A stretch of 64,000 nucleotides of DNA from CAZKAP01 sp964552195 (GCA_964552195.1 CAZKFM010000004.1:124001-188000); one strand, 5' to 3'; counted from the first letter of the stretch, positions 42,246 to 51,501 are shown. Program-made: numbers and translations. Notes: generated by a model from the letters alone, not told the origin.

Positions 42246-43022
42246 TTAATTCACCTTCTCCTTGTTCTTTTTGAGCAGTTCGCCCGCCAGGTTCAGATAA
42301 TTGGTAGCGCCTCGGCTGCTGGCGTCGTATTTTATGATGCTCTGACCAAAACTGGGTGCTTCGCTTAGCCTGACATTTCGCTGGATAACCGTATCGAAAA
42401 CCATCTCCGAAAAGTGTTTGCGCACCTCGTCCACCACCTGGTTACTCAGCCGGAGGCGGCTGTCAAACATGGTAAGGAGCATTCCTTCTATATCGAGTTC
42501 GGGGTTGTGATAACGCTGTACACTCTTTATAGTATTTAGCAGTTTACCCAGGCCTTCAAGAGCGTAATACTCGCATTGTATGGGGATAATCACGGAGTCC
42601 GAGGCCGTAAGAGCGTTCAGGGTCAAGAGCCCCAGGGACGGAGCACAATCAATAATGACAAAATCGTACCGTTCCTTCAGTCCATACATGGCTTCCCGAA
42701 GCATATATTCCCGGTTCGCCTTATCGACCAATTCGATTTCTATAGCAACCAGATCAATGTGCGCCGGAACGATATCCACATTCGGGGTGCCGGTCTGCTG
42801 AATGACCTCCTCGGGTGTGAGGGTGTGTTCCAGCAACTGATAGGTTCCCGCTTCAACAGCATCTACCTCGATCCCCAAACCAGAGGTCGCGTTCGCCTGT
42901 GGGTCTGCGTCCACCAGGAGCACTTTTTTCTCCAGAGCACCCAGTGATGCGGCAAGATTTACCGAAGTGGTCGTTTTTCCGACTCCTCCTTTCTGGTTCG
43001 CGATGGCGATGATTTTACCCAT
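42246..43022 (-). CDS. parA: Chromosome partitioning ATPase ParA (Soj)
   Basis: 258 residues. Deviant Walker A KGGVGKTTTSVNLA (about 10-23), Walker A' VLLVDADPQANAT and Walker B FVIIDCAPSLG. Known: a nucleoid-binding ATPase that works with ParB in segregation of the replication origin. Chromosomal type, short form without an N-terminal helix-turn-helix. A good promoter (43045-43074) lies 22 bases upstream. Confidence 0.97.
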   Translation of the reverse strand: MGKIIAIANQKGGVGKTTTSVNLAASLGALEKKVLLVDADPQANATSGLGIEVDAVEAGTYQLLEHTLTPEEVIQQTGTPNVDIVPAHIDLVAIEIELVDKANREYMLREAMYGLKERYDFVIIDCAPSLGLLTLNALTASDSVIIPIQCEYYALEGLGKLLNTIKSVQRYHNPELDIEGMLLTMFDSRLRLSNQVVDEVRKHFSEMVFDTVIQRNVRLSEAPSFGQSIIKYDASSRGATNYLNLAGELLKKNKEKVN

Positions 43023-43044
43023 TCAGTCAAATATCGTTAAGCCG

Positions 43045-43074
43045 TAAAATTACAATTAATTGAATGTCCCCCAA
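43045..43074 (-). promoter_or_regulatory. Promoter of the parAB run
   Basis: Minus strand: TTG (43074-43072), a 19-base spacer, TAATTTTA (43052-43045), one mismatch from consensus. A small dyad, GTTGT-CA-ACAAC (43082-43093), lies just upstream and could be an operator. Confidence 0.6.
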
Positions 43075-43179
43075 CATCCAAGTTGTCAACAACAACGGCA
43101 TGAGGGGACGGTAAACCCGCGATAGCTTAACGAGTTAACGGCTCTGAAGGATTCCCTTAAAGAAATAACATAGCCATGG

Positions 43180-45264
43180 CTACATAGCAGTGGTCTTGCC
43201 GAGCAGGAGCTCCAGAAGCTCGATAGCAGTTTTACTGATCTGAGAACCCGGTCCGAACACGGCACAAGCACCGGCTTTGTAGAGGCCATCGTAATCCTGG
43301 GGAGGAATTACCCCACCGACCACCACGCGTATATCTTCCCTACCGTACTTCGCCAGTTCGCTGATCACCTGAGGTACCAGAGTATTATGTCCCCCAGCAA
43401 GAGAGGAAATACCCAGAAAGTCCACATCATTTTCCACGGCTTGTTTGGCTACCTCCGATGGGGTCTGGAACAAGGCTCCGATATCGACATCGAATCCGAG
43501 GTCGGCATAGGCGGTAGCCACTACTTTAGCTCCTCGATCGTGTCCGTCCTGTCCCATTTTCGCGACCAGGATACGGGGCCGGCGTCCCTCGGCCTCCGCA
43601 AATTCGTCGGACAGGGAACGAGCCTTAGCAAAGGAACTGTCCTGATCAATGGCTTGGGCATATACCCCGGTGAAGGTTTGAATATCCGCCTTGTAACGAC
43701 CGAAAGAGGATTCCAAGGCTTCGGAAATCTCCCCCAGAGTTGCCCGGTAACGGGCCGCATCTACACAGCATTCCAGTAGGTTTTTGTGCTTCCGCCCCTC
43801 GGTAAAGTCCAGGGCCGCCTGCCGAAGGGTGTTGAGGCTTGCATCCACATGGGTCTGATCGCGTCGTTCCTTGATTTCATTTAAGCTCCGTATCTGTTGC
43901 TGACGAACCTGCATGTTGTCAACGGCCAGTATGTTCAGGTGCTCTTCTTCTTCCAGCGTAAAGCAGTTTACCCCTACGATAGCTTCCTTGCCACTGTCGA
44001 TCAGGGCCTGTTTTTCGGCAGCTGCTTCTTCTATGCGGCGTTTGGGAAGGCCTTGCTCTATAGCCTTGGTCATACCCCCGTGCTGCTCTATTTCCTCTAT
44101 GAGTTCCCACGCATCCCGTGCGATTTGTTCGGTGAGGCTTTCGATCTGCTCGCTGCCACCGAAGGGATCTACGGTACGGGTAATTCCCGCCTCCTTCTGG
44201 AGGAATATCTGGGTGTTACGAGCGATCCGTGCGGAGAAATCCGTGGGCAGAGCTATGGCCTCGTCCAGTGCGTTGGTATGCAGACTCTGGGTCCCTCCCA
44301 TAGCCGCAGCCAGAGCCTCTATGGCCGTTCGCGTTACGTTGTTAAAAGGCTCCTGAGCGGTAAGGCTCCATCCGCTGGTCTGGGAGTGGGTGCGCAGCAT
44401 GGAGGATTTAGGGTTGCCGGGATCGAACGACCTGAGCAATCTCGCCCAAAGCATGCGTGCAGCGCGCATTTTGGCGATTTCTACGGGAAACTTCATCCCG
44501 ATGCCCCAGAAGAATGAGAGTCTGGGAGCGAACTCATCGATTTTAAGTCCCGCCTTCAGACTGCTGCGGATATACTCCAGCCCGTCGGCCAGTGTATAGG
44601 CCACTTCCATGGCGGCTGGCGCACCTGCTTCGTGCATGTGGTATCCCGATATGCTGATACTGTTGAAGCGAGGCATGTGCCGGCTGGTGTAGGCTATGAT
44701 ATCTGTACTGATCTGCATCGACGGCCGGGGCGGGTAAATGTAGGTATTCCGAACCATGAATTCCTTCAGGATATCATTTTGAATGGTACCGGAGAGTTGT
44801 TCGGGAGTTACTCCCTGTTCTTCCGCAGCCACAATGTAAAAGGCCATAATGGGCATTACAGCGCCATTCATGGTCATCGAAACAGACATCTTGTCCAGAG
44901 GAATGCCGTCGAACAAACGCTTCATGTCTTCCACGGTATCGATGGCGACTCCGGCCTTGCCCACGTCTCCCATAACCCGTTCGTTATCGCTGTCGTATCC
45001 TCGGTGTGTCGGCAGATCAAAAGCCACGGAGAGTCCTTTCTGACCGGCTTCCAGGTTCCGCTTGTAAAAGGCATTGCTTTCCTCGGCGGTTGAGAACCCT
45101 GCGTACTGCCGGATGGTCCAGGGGCGCTGAACATACATAGAAGGGTAGGGTCCCCTCAGGAAAGGGGTAATTCCCGCCGCGAATTCTTCCTGTTTCTTCA
45201 TGGGTTTAGTGCCGGTTTCCGAAGACTGCAGCAGTTCCACTTCTTCCCAGTTGATGGTTTTCAT
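43180..45264 (-). CDS. mutB: Methylmalonyl-CoA mutase, large subunit
   Basis: 694 residues. N-terminal TIM barrel binding the CoA ester (RPWTIRQYAGFSTAEESN, PTHRGYDSDNERV) and C-terminal B12 domain with the cobalt-ligand motif DGHDRG at 573-578 (axial H575) and SSLAGGHNTLV. Known: it isomerises (R)-methylmalonyl-CoA and succinyl-CoA using adenosylcobalamin. It follows the small subunit by 13 bases. The propionyl-CoA carboxylase genes are transcribed divergently nearby, so the two units make the propionate route together. Confidence 0.97.
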   Translation of the reverse strand: MKTINWEEVELLQSSETGTKPMKKQEEFAAGITPFLRGPYPSMYVQRPWTIRQYAGFSTAEESNAFYKRNLEAGQKGLSVAFDLPTHRGYDSDNERVMGDVGKAGVAIDTVEDMKRLFDGIPLDKMSVSMTMNGAVMPIMAFYIVAAEEQGVTPEQLSGTIQNDILKEFMVRNTYIYPPRPSMQISTDIIAYTSRHMPRFNSISISGYHMHEAGAPAAMEVAYTLADGLEYIRSSLKAGLKIDEFAPRLSFFWGIGMKFPVEIAKMRAARMLWARLLRSFDPGNPKSSMLRTHSQTSGWSLTAQEPFNNVTRTAIEALAAAMGGTQSLHTNALDEAIALPTDFSARIARNTQIFLQKEAGITRTVDPFGGSEQIESLTEQIARDAWELIEEIEQHGGMTKAIEQGLPKRRIEEAAAEKQALIDSGKEAIVGVNCFTLEEEEHLNILAVDNMQVRQQQIRSLNEIKERRDQTHVDASLNTLRQAALDFTEGRKHKNLLECCVDAARYRATLGEISEALESSFGRYKADIQTFTGVYAQAIDQDSSFAKARSLSDEFAEAEGRRPRILVAKMGQDGHDRGAKVVATAYADLGFDVDIGALFQTPSEVAKQAVENDVDFLGISSLAGGHNTLVPQVISELAKYGREDIRVVVGGVIPPQDYDGLYKAGACAVFGPGSQISKTAIELLELLLGKTTAM

Positions 45265-45277
45265 AATAGTCAGGTGT

Positions 45278-46627
45278 TTAGGTTCCTATGGCGGATTTGG
45301 ATTCTTGATTCAGGCGCACGGCTTCCCAGGAAGCTGCCCAGCGCCTCGGGAGTAGCCTCGAGTACTGCGATGGGTTCTCCTTTAGGTAGCGGTCCACCCG
45401 GTCTGGCTGGAGCAGGGCGTCCCTGTAGGCGGTGTCCACAGTATCGAAGAGCGACTCTTCTTTATTGATCTGGTAGTTACTGCCGAGTAATACGGTATCA
45501 CCCGATTCAAATCGCTTTTGGAAGGTTTCGGCCGATTTCAGCACATCTTTCTGAGGAGTACCTGCCCTGAGGGCCTCCAGCATGCCGCCTTCGGATTGCA
45601 CCCTTTTCAGGAGCTCCAGGGCACCCTCAGCCATTTGGGAAGTCAAATAATCCACATAGTACACTTGCTCGGCCAGGCTACTGGATTCGTCCAGGTAAGC
45701 TTCGTGCTTAAGAACTAATAACTGATTCAGGGCCAGGCGCTCGGAGAAAACATGCGGGCTTTTAAACCAGGTGTCGTAGGGAAGGTTAAAAACCTCGTCT
45801 GCCCCGCCTATGATACCGGAGGCACATTCCAGTGCCGAGCGCAGCAGATTGTTGTTGTAATCGTACAACGCCTTGTTCCGGAGCCCGGGTCTGACCAGTA
45901 TGCGGCAACCCGCCTGCACGTCATAGGTCCGAGTCACCGTGGAAAACAACCACCGCAGAGCCCTGATCTTGGCGATATCGAAGAAGAAATCACCGGCCAG
46001 ACTGGTAAACATCAGAAAAACAGGTGCCGCACCGCTCTGAAATCGCTCGGCATACCTATCGAACAGGGCGGTCAGATGCCCCATGCCGTAGCCCAGTTCC
46101 TGTATGCGGTGGGCTCCGGCTTCTGCATAGGCATCCAGGTCCACCCAGAATACAGGCTTTTTCTGATCAGCCAGAGCATCGGTGCGTTCCCAGTACTGCG
46201 GGTTCCAGGTGCCGGTTCTCTGCAGATGTGCAAACGGATCGTAGCAATCGGAAGACTCGCTTTCCCCATCCGACAGGTATCGGGTATAGCTCAGCCAGTT
46301 TGACTTTCCAAGGCTCACCGGAAACGCAGAATCTGCTTCTATTCGGGAATGTATCCCAGCCTCCTCGGCGAAGCGGGTCATGGTATCTCGAACGGATTGA
46401 TCTCCCCGGAGTATAAGTCCGGGCGACCAGACCGGCATTTCCAGATCGGGGTAATGGGGAAGGTCCAGGGTGTCTTCACGCCGGTAGAAGGGCTTCACCT
46501 GGATGCCTTCCGGGCTGGTAGACTCCAGCGAAGACAAAGGTTCACCCCTAAGGGCCTTTTCCAGTTGGGCAATCCACTGGTCACTGGATACCGCCTCAAA
46601 TTCTGAGAATAATGGAACGTCTGACAT
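45278..46627 (-). CDS. mutA: Methylmalonyl-CoA mutase, small subunit
   Basis: 449 residues. Aligns with the catalytic barrel of the large subunit (for example FTSLAGDFFFDIAKIRALRWLF) but lacks the catalytic barrel motifs and has no B12-binding domain at its C-terminus; classical small subunits are over 600 residues and keep a degenerate one. Known: the small subunit is non-catalytic and stabilises the dimer. It is 9 bases after the FtsB-like gene and 13 before the large subunit. Confidence 0.93.
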   Translation of the reverse strand: MSDVPLFSEFEAVSSDQWIAQLEKALRGEPLSSLESTSPEGIQVKPFYRREDTLDLPHYPDLEMPVWSPGLILRGDQSVRDTMTRFAEEAGIHSRIEADSAFPVSLGKSNWLSYTRYLSDGESESSDCYDPFAHLQRTGTWNPQYWERTDALADQKKPVFWVDLDAYAEAGAHRIQELGYGMGHLTALFDRYAERFQSGAAPVFLMFTSLAGDFFFDIAKIRALRWLFSTVTRTYDVQAGCRILVRPGLRNKALYDYNNNLLRSALECASGIIGGADEVFNLPYDTWFKSPHVFSERLALNQLLVLKHEAYLDESSSLAEQVYYVDYLTSQMAEGALELLKRVQSEGGMLEALRAGTPQKDVLKSAETFQKRFESGDTVLLGSNYQINKEESLFDTVDTAYRDALLQPDRVDRYLKENPSQYSRLLPRRWAASWEAVRLNQESKSAIGT

Positions 46628-46636
46628 AGTTGTGGT

Positions 46637-46969
46637 TTAGGGTTCTTCCCCTTCAGGAGTTTCTGACAGGGAGTCGGCGTATTCGATCAGGAAGATGTCC
46701 TCCTCCTCTTTGTGCAAGTAGTAAGTCTCCCTCGCGTACTGTTCCAGTGCCCCGGGTTGCTGAAATTCCTCCAGTTGTTTGTTGGTATTTGCGATTTCCC
46801 GGTTCAGGAAGCGCTTTTCCTTACGCAGTTCCTGTATGTCGGAATGCAGTTCGCGTTGTTTGAGCATGTGATCCCCGTCGAAAAAGATCATCCATAACAC
46901 AAACAGCACAGAAACGATCAGGTAAATGCGCCGGGTACTGAACCACCCTTTTACGGTTTCAATGTTCAT
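46637..46969 (-). CDS. FtsB/DivIC-type septum formation initiator
   Basis: 110 residues. One membrane span (about 13-31, IYLIVSVLFVLWMIFFDGD) followed by a coiled coil (about 35-75) and a short motif (ARETYYLHKEEEDIFLI), the plan of FtsB/DivIC. Known: these proteins join FtsL and FtsQ in the divisome. It sits 3 bases after udk and 9 before the mutase genes; the link with propionate metabolism is likely historical and not functional. Confidence 0.9.
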   Translation of the reverse strand: MNIETVKGWFSTRRIYLIVSVLFVLWMIFFDGDHMLKQRELHSDIQELRKEKRFLNREIANTNKQLEEFQQPGALEQYARETYYLHKEEEDIFLIEYADSLSETPEGEEP

Positions 46970-46972
46970 CGG

Positions 46973-47584
46973 TCAGGGTTGAATTAATCGGTTTACCAGT
47001 CTTTCCGCCAGGTTTTCGGCCGGGGACTCTCCGGAAACTATGAAGTCGGCAAATTCTTTGCTGGGACCAACGAATTGTTCGTACATGGGCCTCACAGCAC
47101 TCTGGTAGCGTTGGCTTACCCCCTTAAGGTCATGCCCTCTTTCCTCCACATCCCGCTGTATTCGCCTGAGTAAGCGGAGATCGGCCGGCGTATCCACAAA
47201 AATGCTGAAGTCTAGCAAACGTCGCAGCTCTTCGTGACATAAAATTAATATGCCTTCAACGATTATCACAGGCCTGGGGTAAACTTTTTCTGTCATGCCC
47301 GTACGGGTCTCATCGTGGAAGGAATAAATAGGGCAAAGAGCCGACCTGCCCCGACGGAGTTCCTTCAGATGTTCGCACATCAGATCGAAATCGATGGAAT
47401 TCGGGTGGTCAAAATTTACCGTGATGCGCTTCTCTCGCGGAAGATGGCCCAGATCCTTGTAATAGGAATCCTGTGCCAGTATACTGAGCTTACCTTCCGG
47501 TATGATTCGTCTCAGGGCTCGCACCAGGGTGGTCTTTCCGCTGCCCGATCCCCCGGCTATTCCAATAACCAGCGACTTGTCCAT
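46973..47584 (-). CDS. udk: Uridine kinase
   Basis: 203 residues from the ATG at 47584 (MDKSLVIG). P-loop GIAGGSGSGKTT (about 8-19), FDHPNSIDFD, YSFHDETRT and EGILILCHEELR. Phosphorylates uridine and cytidine in pyrimidine salvage. An in-frame TTG at 47596 would add four residues; the ATG is preferred. First gene of the minus-strand unit that continues into the mutase genes. Confidence 0.95.
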   Translation of the reverse strand: MDKSLVIGIAGGSGSGKTTLVRALRRIIPEGKLSILAQDSYYKDLGHLPREKRITVNFDHPNSIDFDLMCEHLKELRRGRSALCPIYSFHDETRTGMTEKVYPRPVIIVEGILILCHEELRRLLDFSIFVDTPADLRLLRRIQRDVEERGHDLKGVSQRYQSAVRPMYEQFVGPSKEFADFIVSGESPAENLAERLVNRLIQP

Positions 47585-47968
47585 ATTCTTTTGCAATCTG
47601 CACGCCTCACTCCTGCGGATTTAACTTAAATATTAAAGATTTTTTTGATAATACCTAACGGTTGTCATATTTCTATTTCCCCCTTTATTAGTACCTTCAT
47701 TCCCGCAGAAGATTGAATAATAATTTTGATATTCACTGCAACTTACGTCCATTTTTCTGACGAAAATCATTGTATGATCCATGGTCATCCATCGTCCTGA
47801 ATCTTTTTACCCTGGCAGTTTTCGGTCTGTTCAGGGATTTTTTTTGGCCGGGTTCATTGCCGTTGAAAATTAAAGTCGGGTTTTGGCTGTGCGACCACAG
47901 CTCGGACGATGATTAAAGCGGCTTAGAAAGGAGGCGGGCGTATCATTAGAATTTAAACTAATCTTTTT
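47585..47968. other. Intergenic region between udk and the carboxylase operon (384 bp)
   Basis: The only gene-free stretch over 300 bases. It separates two divergent units. It holds a plus-strand -7 box (TAATTTTG, 47721-47728) that implies a leader of over 230 bases. Within the leader are: a hairpin GCTGTG-CGAC-CACAGC (47886-47901); a five-codon reading frame, ATG at 47909 to TAG at 47926 (MIKAA); an AAAGGAGG sequence at 47927-47934 with no start codon at the right distance; and a small dyad ATTAG/CTAAT (47945-47962) just before the ATG at 47969. I see no known riboswitch. The udk side is A/T rich without an exact -7 match. Confidence 0.6.
47721..47728 (+). promoter_or_regulatory. Candidate -7 box for the carboxylase operon
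   Basis: TAATTTTG matches TAnnTTTG exactly, but lies 240 bases before the ATG and has only TTC (47696-47698) where TTG is expected. A nearer promoter cannot be excluded. Confidence 0.4.
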
Positions 47969-48457
47969 ATGAACCCTAACCACAAAGTAATCGTAGACGA
48001 CAAATACGAGTTTACGTTTAGCGAGGAGGACATTGCCAAAGCCTCCATTATCGAGACTCCTAAGGGCCTCCACATGCTTACTCCCGACGAAAAATCGCTT
48101 GAAGTTCAATGGAAAAAAAAGGACCTGGTCAATCGCCGATATACCCCACAGGTAGCAGGCAATCTGTATGAGGTGCGGATCGAAACCCCGCTTGAGCAGC
48201 AAATTGCCAGTATGGGCTTTTCGCTGGACAGCAATGAGACCGTTTCTCAGATTATCGCACCCATGCCCGGACTGATACTGGAAGTTCAGGTCAAGGAAGG
48301 GGACGAAGTGGTCGAAAACGACCTCCTGCTGATCCTCGAAGCCATGAAAATGGAGAATGCCGTAAAATCCCCCCGAAGCGGCAAGATCAAGAGCATCAAC
48401 GTCAACAAGGGAGATGCTGTGGAAAAGAAACACCTGCTCATCGAATTCGAAAACTAG
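47969..48457 (+). CDS. Biotin carboxyl carrier subunit of an acyl-CoA carboxylase
   Basis: 162 residues. The C-terminal biotinyl domain (about 92-161) has the biotinylated lysine in LEAMKMENAV and the hairpin PMPGLILEV. The N-terminal 85 residues (EEDIAKASIIETPKGLHML and so on) have no motif I recognise and may dock onto the carboxylase. Known: it shuttles carboxylate from biotin carboxylase to carboxyltransferase. It opens the three-gene operon, 7 bases before the biotin carboxylase gene. Confidence 0.92.
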   Translation: MNPNHKVIVDDKYEFTFSEEDIAKASIIETPKGLHMLTPDEKSLEVQWKKKDLVNRRYTPQVAGNLYEVRIETPLEQQIASMGFSLDSNETVSQIIAPMPGLILEVQVKEGDEVVENDLLLILEAMKMENAVKSPRSGKIKSINVNKGDAVEKKHLLIEFEN

Positions 48458-48464
48458 GCATACC

Positions 48465-49910
48465 ATGAAGAAAATATTAGTTGCCAACCGGGGTGAAATC
48501 GCCCTCAGGGTAATGAGGACCATAAAAAGGATGGGAATACAGACCGTAGCGGTGTATTCAGAGGCTGACCGTAATGCGCCCCATGTGCGCTTCGCAGACC
48601 AGGCCGTCCTTTTGGGGCCGCCTCCTTCCAGCGAGTCCTATCTAAGGGGTGACCTGATCATTGAACACGCCAAGCGGCTCGGAGTCGATGGCATACATCC
48701 CGGTTACGGATTTCTCAGTGAAAATGCCGAATTCTCGGCAGCGGTTGAAGCCGCCGGCATTACGTTTATCGGCCCGGGTCCGGAGGCCATACGCACCATG
48801 GGTAGCAAGCTGGCCGCCAAGGAGGCCGTTTCCAAATACGATATACCTATGGTCCCCGGCATAGATCGGGCCATTACCGACATAGAGGAAGCACAGAAGA
48901 TCGCCGAGGAGATTGGGTTTCCCATTCTGATCAAGGCCTCGGCTGGAGGCGGAGGAAAGGGTATGCGCATCGTGGAGCGGCCGGAGGACCTCAAAGAGCA
49001 GATGGAACGAGCCATAAGTGAGGCTACTTCGGCTTTCGGAGACGGCTCCGTATTCATAGAAAAGTATGTTACCTCGCCCCGTCACATCGAAATGCAGATC
49101 ATGGCGGACAAGCATGGCAACATACTGCATTTTTTCGAGAGGGAGTGCAGCGTCCAGCGACGGCACCAGAAGGTCGTGGAAGAAGCGCCCTCTGCCATAG
49201 TCGACAGCGATATGCGGGCCAGAATGGGACAGGCCGCCATACACGTAGCCGAATCCTGCGGATATGTCGGAGCGGGTACAGTGGAATTCCTGGTGGATGC
49301 GGACCGAAACTTCTACTTCCTGGAAATGAATACACGTTTGCAGGTGGAGCATCCGGTAACCGAATACGTCACAGGCTACGACCTTGCCGAACTGCAAATA
49401 CGTGTTGCACGGGGAGAGAAACTGAATATCCGACAGGAGGATCTGACCCTGAAGGGACACGCCATGGAACTCCGGGTTTATGCCGAAGACCCATTAAACG
49501 ACTTCCTGCCCAGTGTGGGTAACCTGGAACGGTACCGCTTGCCAGTGGGTGAGGGAATACGAGTGGACAATGGTTTCGAAGAGGGTATGGACGTGCCGAT
49601 TTATTACGATCCCATGCTGGCAAAACTCGTCACCTATGGCGCAGACCGGGAACAAGCCATAAGCCGAATGATCGAGGCTATAGCCAACTACCAGGTGGAA
49701 GGGGTTCAGACCACTCTGCCATTCGGAGACTTCGTTATGCGGCATCCCAAGTTCCGGGAAGGGGATTTCGATACTCATTTCGTCAAGGATCACTACAGTA
49801 AGGAAGATATAGAGAAGGTGCAGGAAGAACAGGCCCGTCAGGTCGCCCTGGCCACCTTTTACCAGTATGTACAAGACAAGAAAAAACTCCATATACCGAT
49901 AAACCAATGA
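48465..49910 (+). CDS. Biotin carboxylase subunit of an acyl-CoA carboxylase
   Basis: 481 residues: N-terminal MKKILVANRGEIALR, ATP-grasp core with the glycine loop KASAGGGGKGMR, HIEMQIMAD, ERECSVQRRHQK, EMNTRLQVEHPVTE and a C-terminal domain with HAMELRVYAEDP. Known: ATP-dependent carboxylation of biotin by bicarbonate. The biotinyl domain is on a separate chain, unlike fused PccA proteins. The ATG at 48465 is chosen over an in-frame start at 48414, which would overlap the previous gene. It overlaps the next gene by 4 bases. Confidence 0.96.
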   Translation: MKKILVANRGEIALRVMRTIKRMGIQTVAVYSEADRNAPHVRFADQAVLLGPPPSSESYLRGDLIIEHAKRLGVDGIHPGYGFLSENAEFSAAVEAAGITFIGPGPEAIRTMGSKLAAKEAVSKYDIPMVPGIDRAITDIEEAQKIAEEIGFPILIKASAGGGGKGMRIVERPEDLKEQMERAISEATSAFGDGSVFIEKYVTSPRHIEMQIMADKHGNILHFFERECSVQRRHQKVVEEAPSAIVDSDMRARMGQAAIHVAESCGYVGAGTVEFLVDADRNFYFLEMNTRLQVEHPVTEYVTGYDLAELQIRVARGEKLNIRQEDLTLKGHAMELRVYAEDPLNDFLPSVGNLERYRLPVGEGIRVDNGFEEGMDVPIYYDPMLAKLVTYGADREQAISRMIEAIANYQVEGVQTTLPFGDFVMRHPKFREGDFDTHFVKDHYSKEDIEKVQEEQARQVALATFYQYVQDKKKLHIPINQ

Positions 49911-51448
49911 AAGACAAGCAACAGGAACTGCAGGAACGCATATCACTCGCCCTGGAGGGGGGAGGTGCCAAGCGTATAGAGAAGCAGCACGAAAAGAAAA
50001 AACTCACCGCCAGAGAGCGAATCGAGTTTTTCCTGGATGAGGGTTCATTCGAGGAAATGGGCATGTTAGTGACCCACCGCACTACCGATTTCGGCATGGA
50101 TAAACAGCAGTTTTACGGGGATGGTGTGGTAACCGGATATGGAACGGTGAACGGACGCCTGGTTTACGTATATGCCCAGGATTTCACAGTATTTGGTGGT
50201 GCCCTATCTGAAACCCATGCGGAGAAGATATGTAAAGTGATGGATCTGGCCATGAAGGTAGGGGCTCCCATAGTGGGTCTGAACGACTCCGGGGGCGCCC
50301 GTATACAGGAAGGAGTAAAATCACTGGGGGGTTATGCGGATATCTTTTTCCGCAACGTACAGGCCTCGGGTGTGGTACCCCAGCTTTCTGCGATTATGGG
50401 GCCCTGTGCAGGAGGAGCGGTGTATTCGCCGGCCATGACCGACTTCATAGTCATGGTCGAACAGACCAGCTACATGTTCGTAACCGGTCCTAATGTGGTC
50501 AAGACGGTAACCAACGAAGAGGTGACTGCCGAAGAGCTTGGAGGCGCGTCCACGCATGCATCCAAATCGGGTGTGGCTCACATGACCTCCGCCAACGATG
50601 CGGCCTGTCTCCTGGACCTGAGAAGACTGCTTTCCTACCTGCCACAGAACAACCGGGAGACGGTTCCGGATCTTCCCTATGAGTTAGGTGATGAGGTCAG
50701 GGATGTCCTGGAGGGTATCGTGCCCGACAATACCAACAAGCCTTACGACATGAAAGAAGTGATCGAAGGCATCGTGGACGAGGAGTCGTTTATGGAGATA
50801 CAGGAGAATTACGCCGAGAACATCATCACGGGCTTTGGTCGGCTCGCAGGACGAAGCGTTGGAATCATAGCTAATCAACCCATGTTCCTGGCCGGAGTAC
50901 TCGGGGTGAAGAGTTCGCGTAAAGCAGCACGATTTGTACGTTTCTGCGACGCCTTCAATATTCCTATGCTCGTACTGGTGGATGTGCCCGGGTTCCTACC
51001 CGGAACGGACCAGGAGTGGACCGGCATTATCATGCACGGCGCCAAATTGCTGTATGCGTTCAGTGAGGCCACCGTGCCCCGCGTGACCGTTATTACCCGG
51101 AAGGCATATGGCGGAGCTTATGATGTGATGAATTCTAAGCATATCGGAGCGGACATGAACTTCGCCTGGCCAACGGCCGAAATAGCCGTGATGGGTGCTA
51201 AGGGAGCCAGTGAGATTATATTCCGCAAGGAAATCATGGAGGCTGAGGATCCGCAGGCGAAATGGGTGGAAAAAGAAGCCGAGTATATGGATAAATTTGC
51301 CAATCCCTATCGGGCTGCCCGCCGGGGTTTCATCGACGAAGTGATACTGCCCAAGAACACGCGTCGCAAGCTCATCAAGGCCTTCGCTATGCTGGAGAAT
51401 AAGTATGTCGAAGCTCCCGAGAAAAAACACGGAAATATTCCGCTGTAA
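49907..51448 (+). CDS. pccB: Acyl-CoA carboxylase carboxyltransferase (propionyl-CoA carboxylase beta)
   Basis: 513 residues, single chain with both crotonase-like halves. N-terminal half: LNDSGGARIQEG, MGPCAGGAVYSPAMTD. C-terminal half: LVDVPGFLPGTDQEW, TVITRKAYGGAYDVM. Known: transfers carboxylate from biotin to propionyl-CoA, giving methylmalonyl-CoA. The propionyl assignment rests on overall family resemblance and on the mutase genes next door; acetyl-CoA or mixed use is possible. It ends before a strong terminator. Confidence 0.93.
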   Translation: MKDKQQELQERISLALEGGGAKRIEKQHEKKKLTARERIEFFLDEGSFEEMGMLVTHRTTDFGMDKQQFYGDGVVTGYGTVNGRLVYVYAQDFTVFGGALSETHAEKICKVMDLAMKVGAPIVGLNDSGGARIQEGVKSLGGYADIFFRNVQASGVVPQLSAIMGPCAGGAVYSPAMTDFIVMVEQTSYMFVTGPNVVKTVTNEEVTAEELGGASTHASKSGVAHMTSANDAACLLDLRRLLSYLPQNNRETVPDLPYELGDEVRDVLEGIVPDNTNKPYDMKEVIEGIVDEESFMEIQENYAENIITGFGRLAGRSVGIIANQPMFLAGVLGVKSSRKAARFVRFCDAFNIPMLVLVDVPGFLPGTDQEWTGIIMHGAKLLYAFSEATVPRVTVITRKAYGGAYDVMNSKHIGADMNFAWPTAEIAVMGAKGASEIIFRKEIMEAEDPQAKWVEKEAEYMDKFANPYRAARRGFIDEVILPKNTRRKLIKAFAMLENKYVEAPEKKHGNIPL

Positions 51449-51501
51449 GTCGTATAAAACAAGGTTGCCCTGGTCCGGGGCGATACGGGCCGGATACGAC
51501 G

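Noticed and set aside
43023..43179. Possible parS centromere site next to parAB
   Set aside because: I looked for a CACGTG-centred 16-base palindrome. CACGTG cores seen elsewhere (near 15973, 17216 and 32981) lack matching arms and lie in coding sequence. A motif scan of the whole genome would settle it.
47927..47934. AAAGGAGG as a Shine-Dalgarno site
   Set aside because: The next in-frame ATG is 35 bases away and an in-frame TAA intervenes at 47954. Kept only as an oddity in the leader.
47729..47968. Cobalamin riboswitch in the leader near the B12-dependent mutase genes
   Set aside because: No B12-box-like conserved core is visible, and the leader belongs to the biotin-dependent carboxylase and not to the mutase.
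48642..49460. Open frame of 272 codons on the minus strand
   Set aside because: Antisense to the biotin carboxylase gene, which has every ATP-grasp motif.
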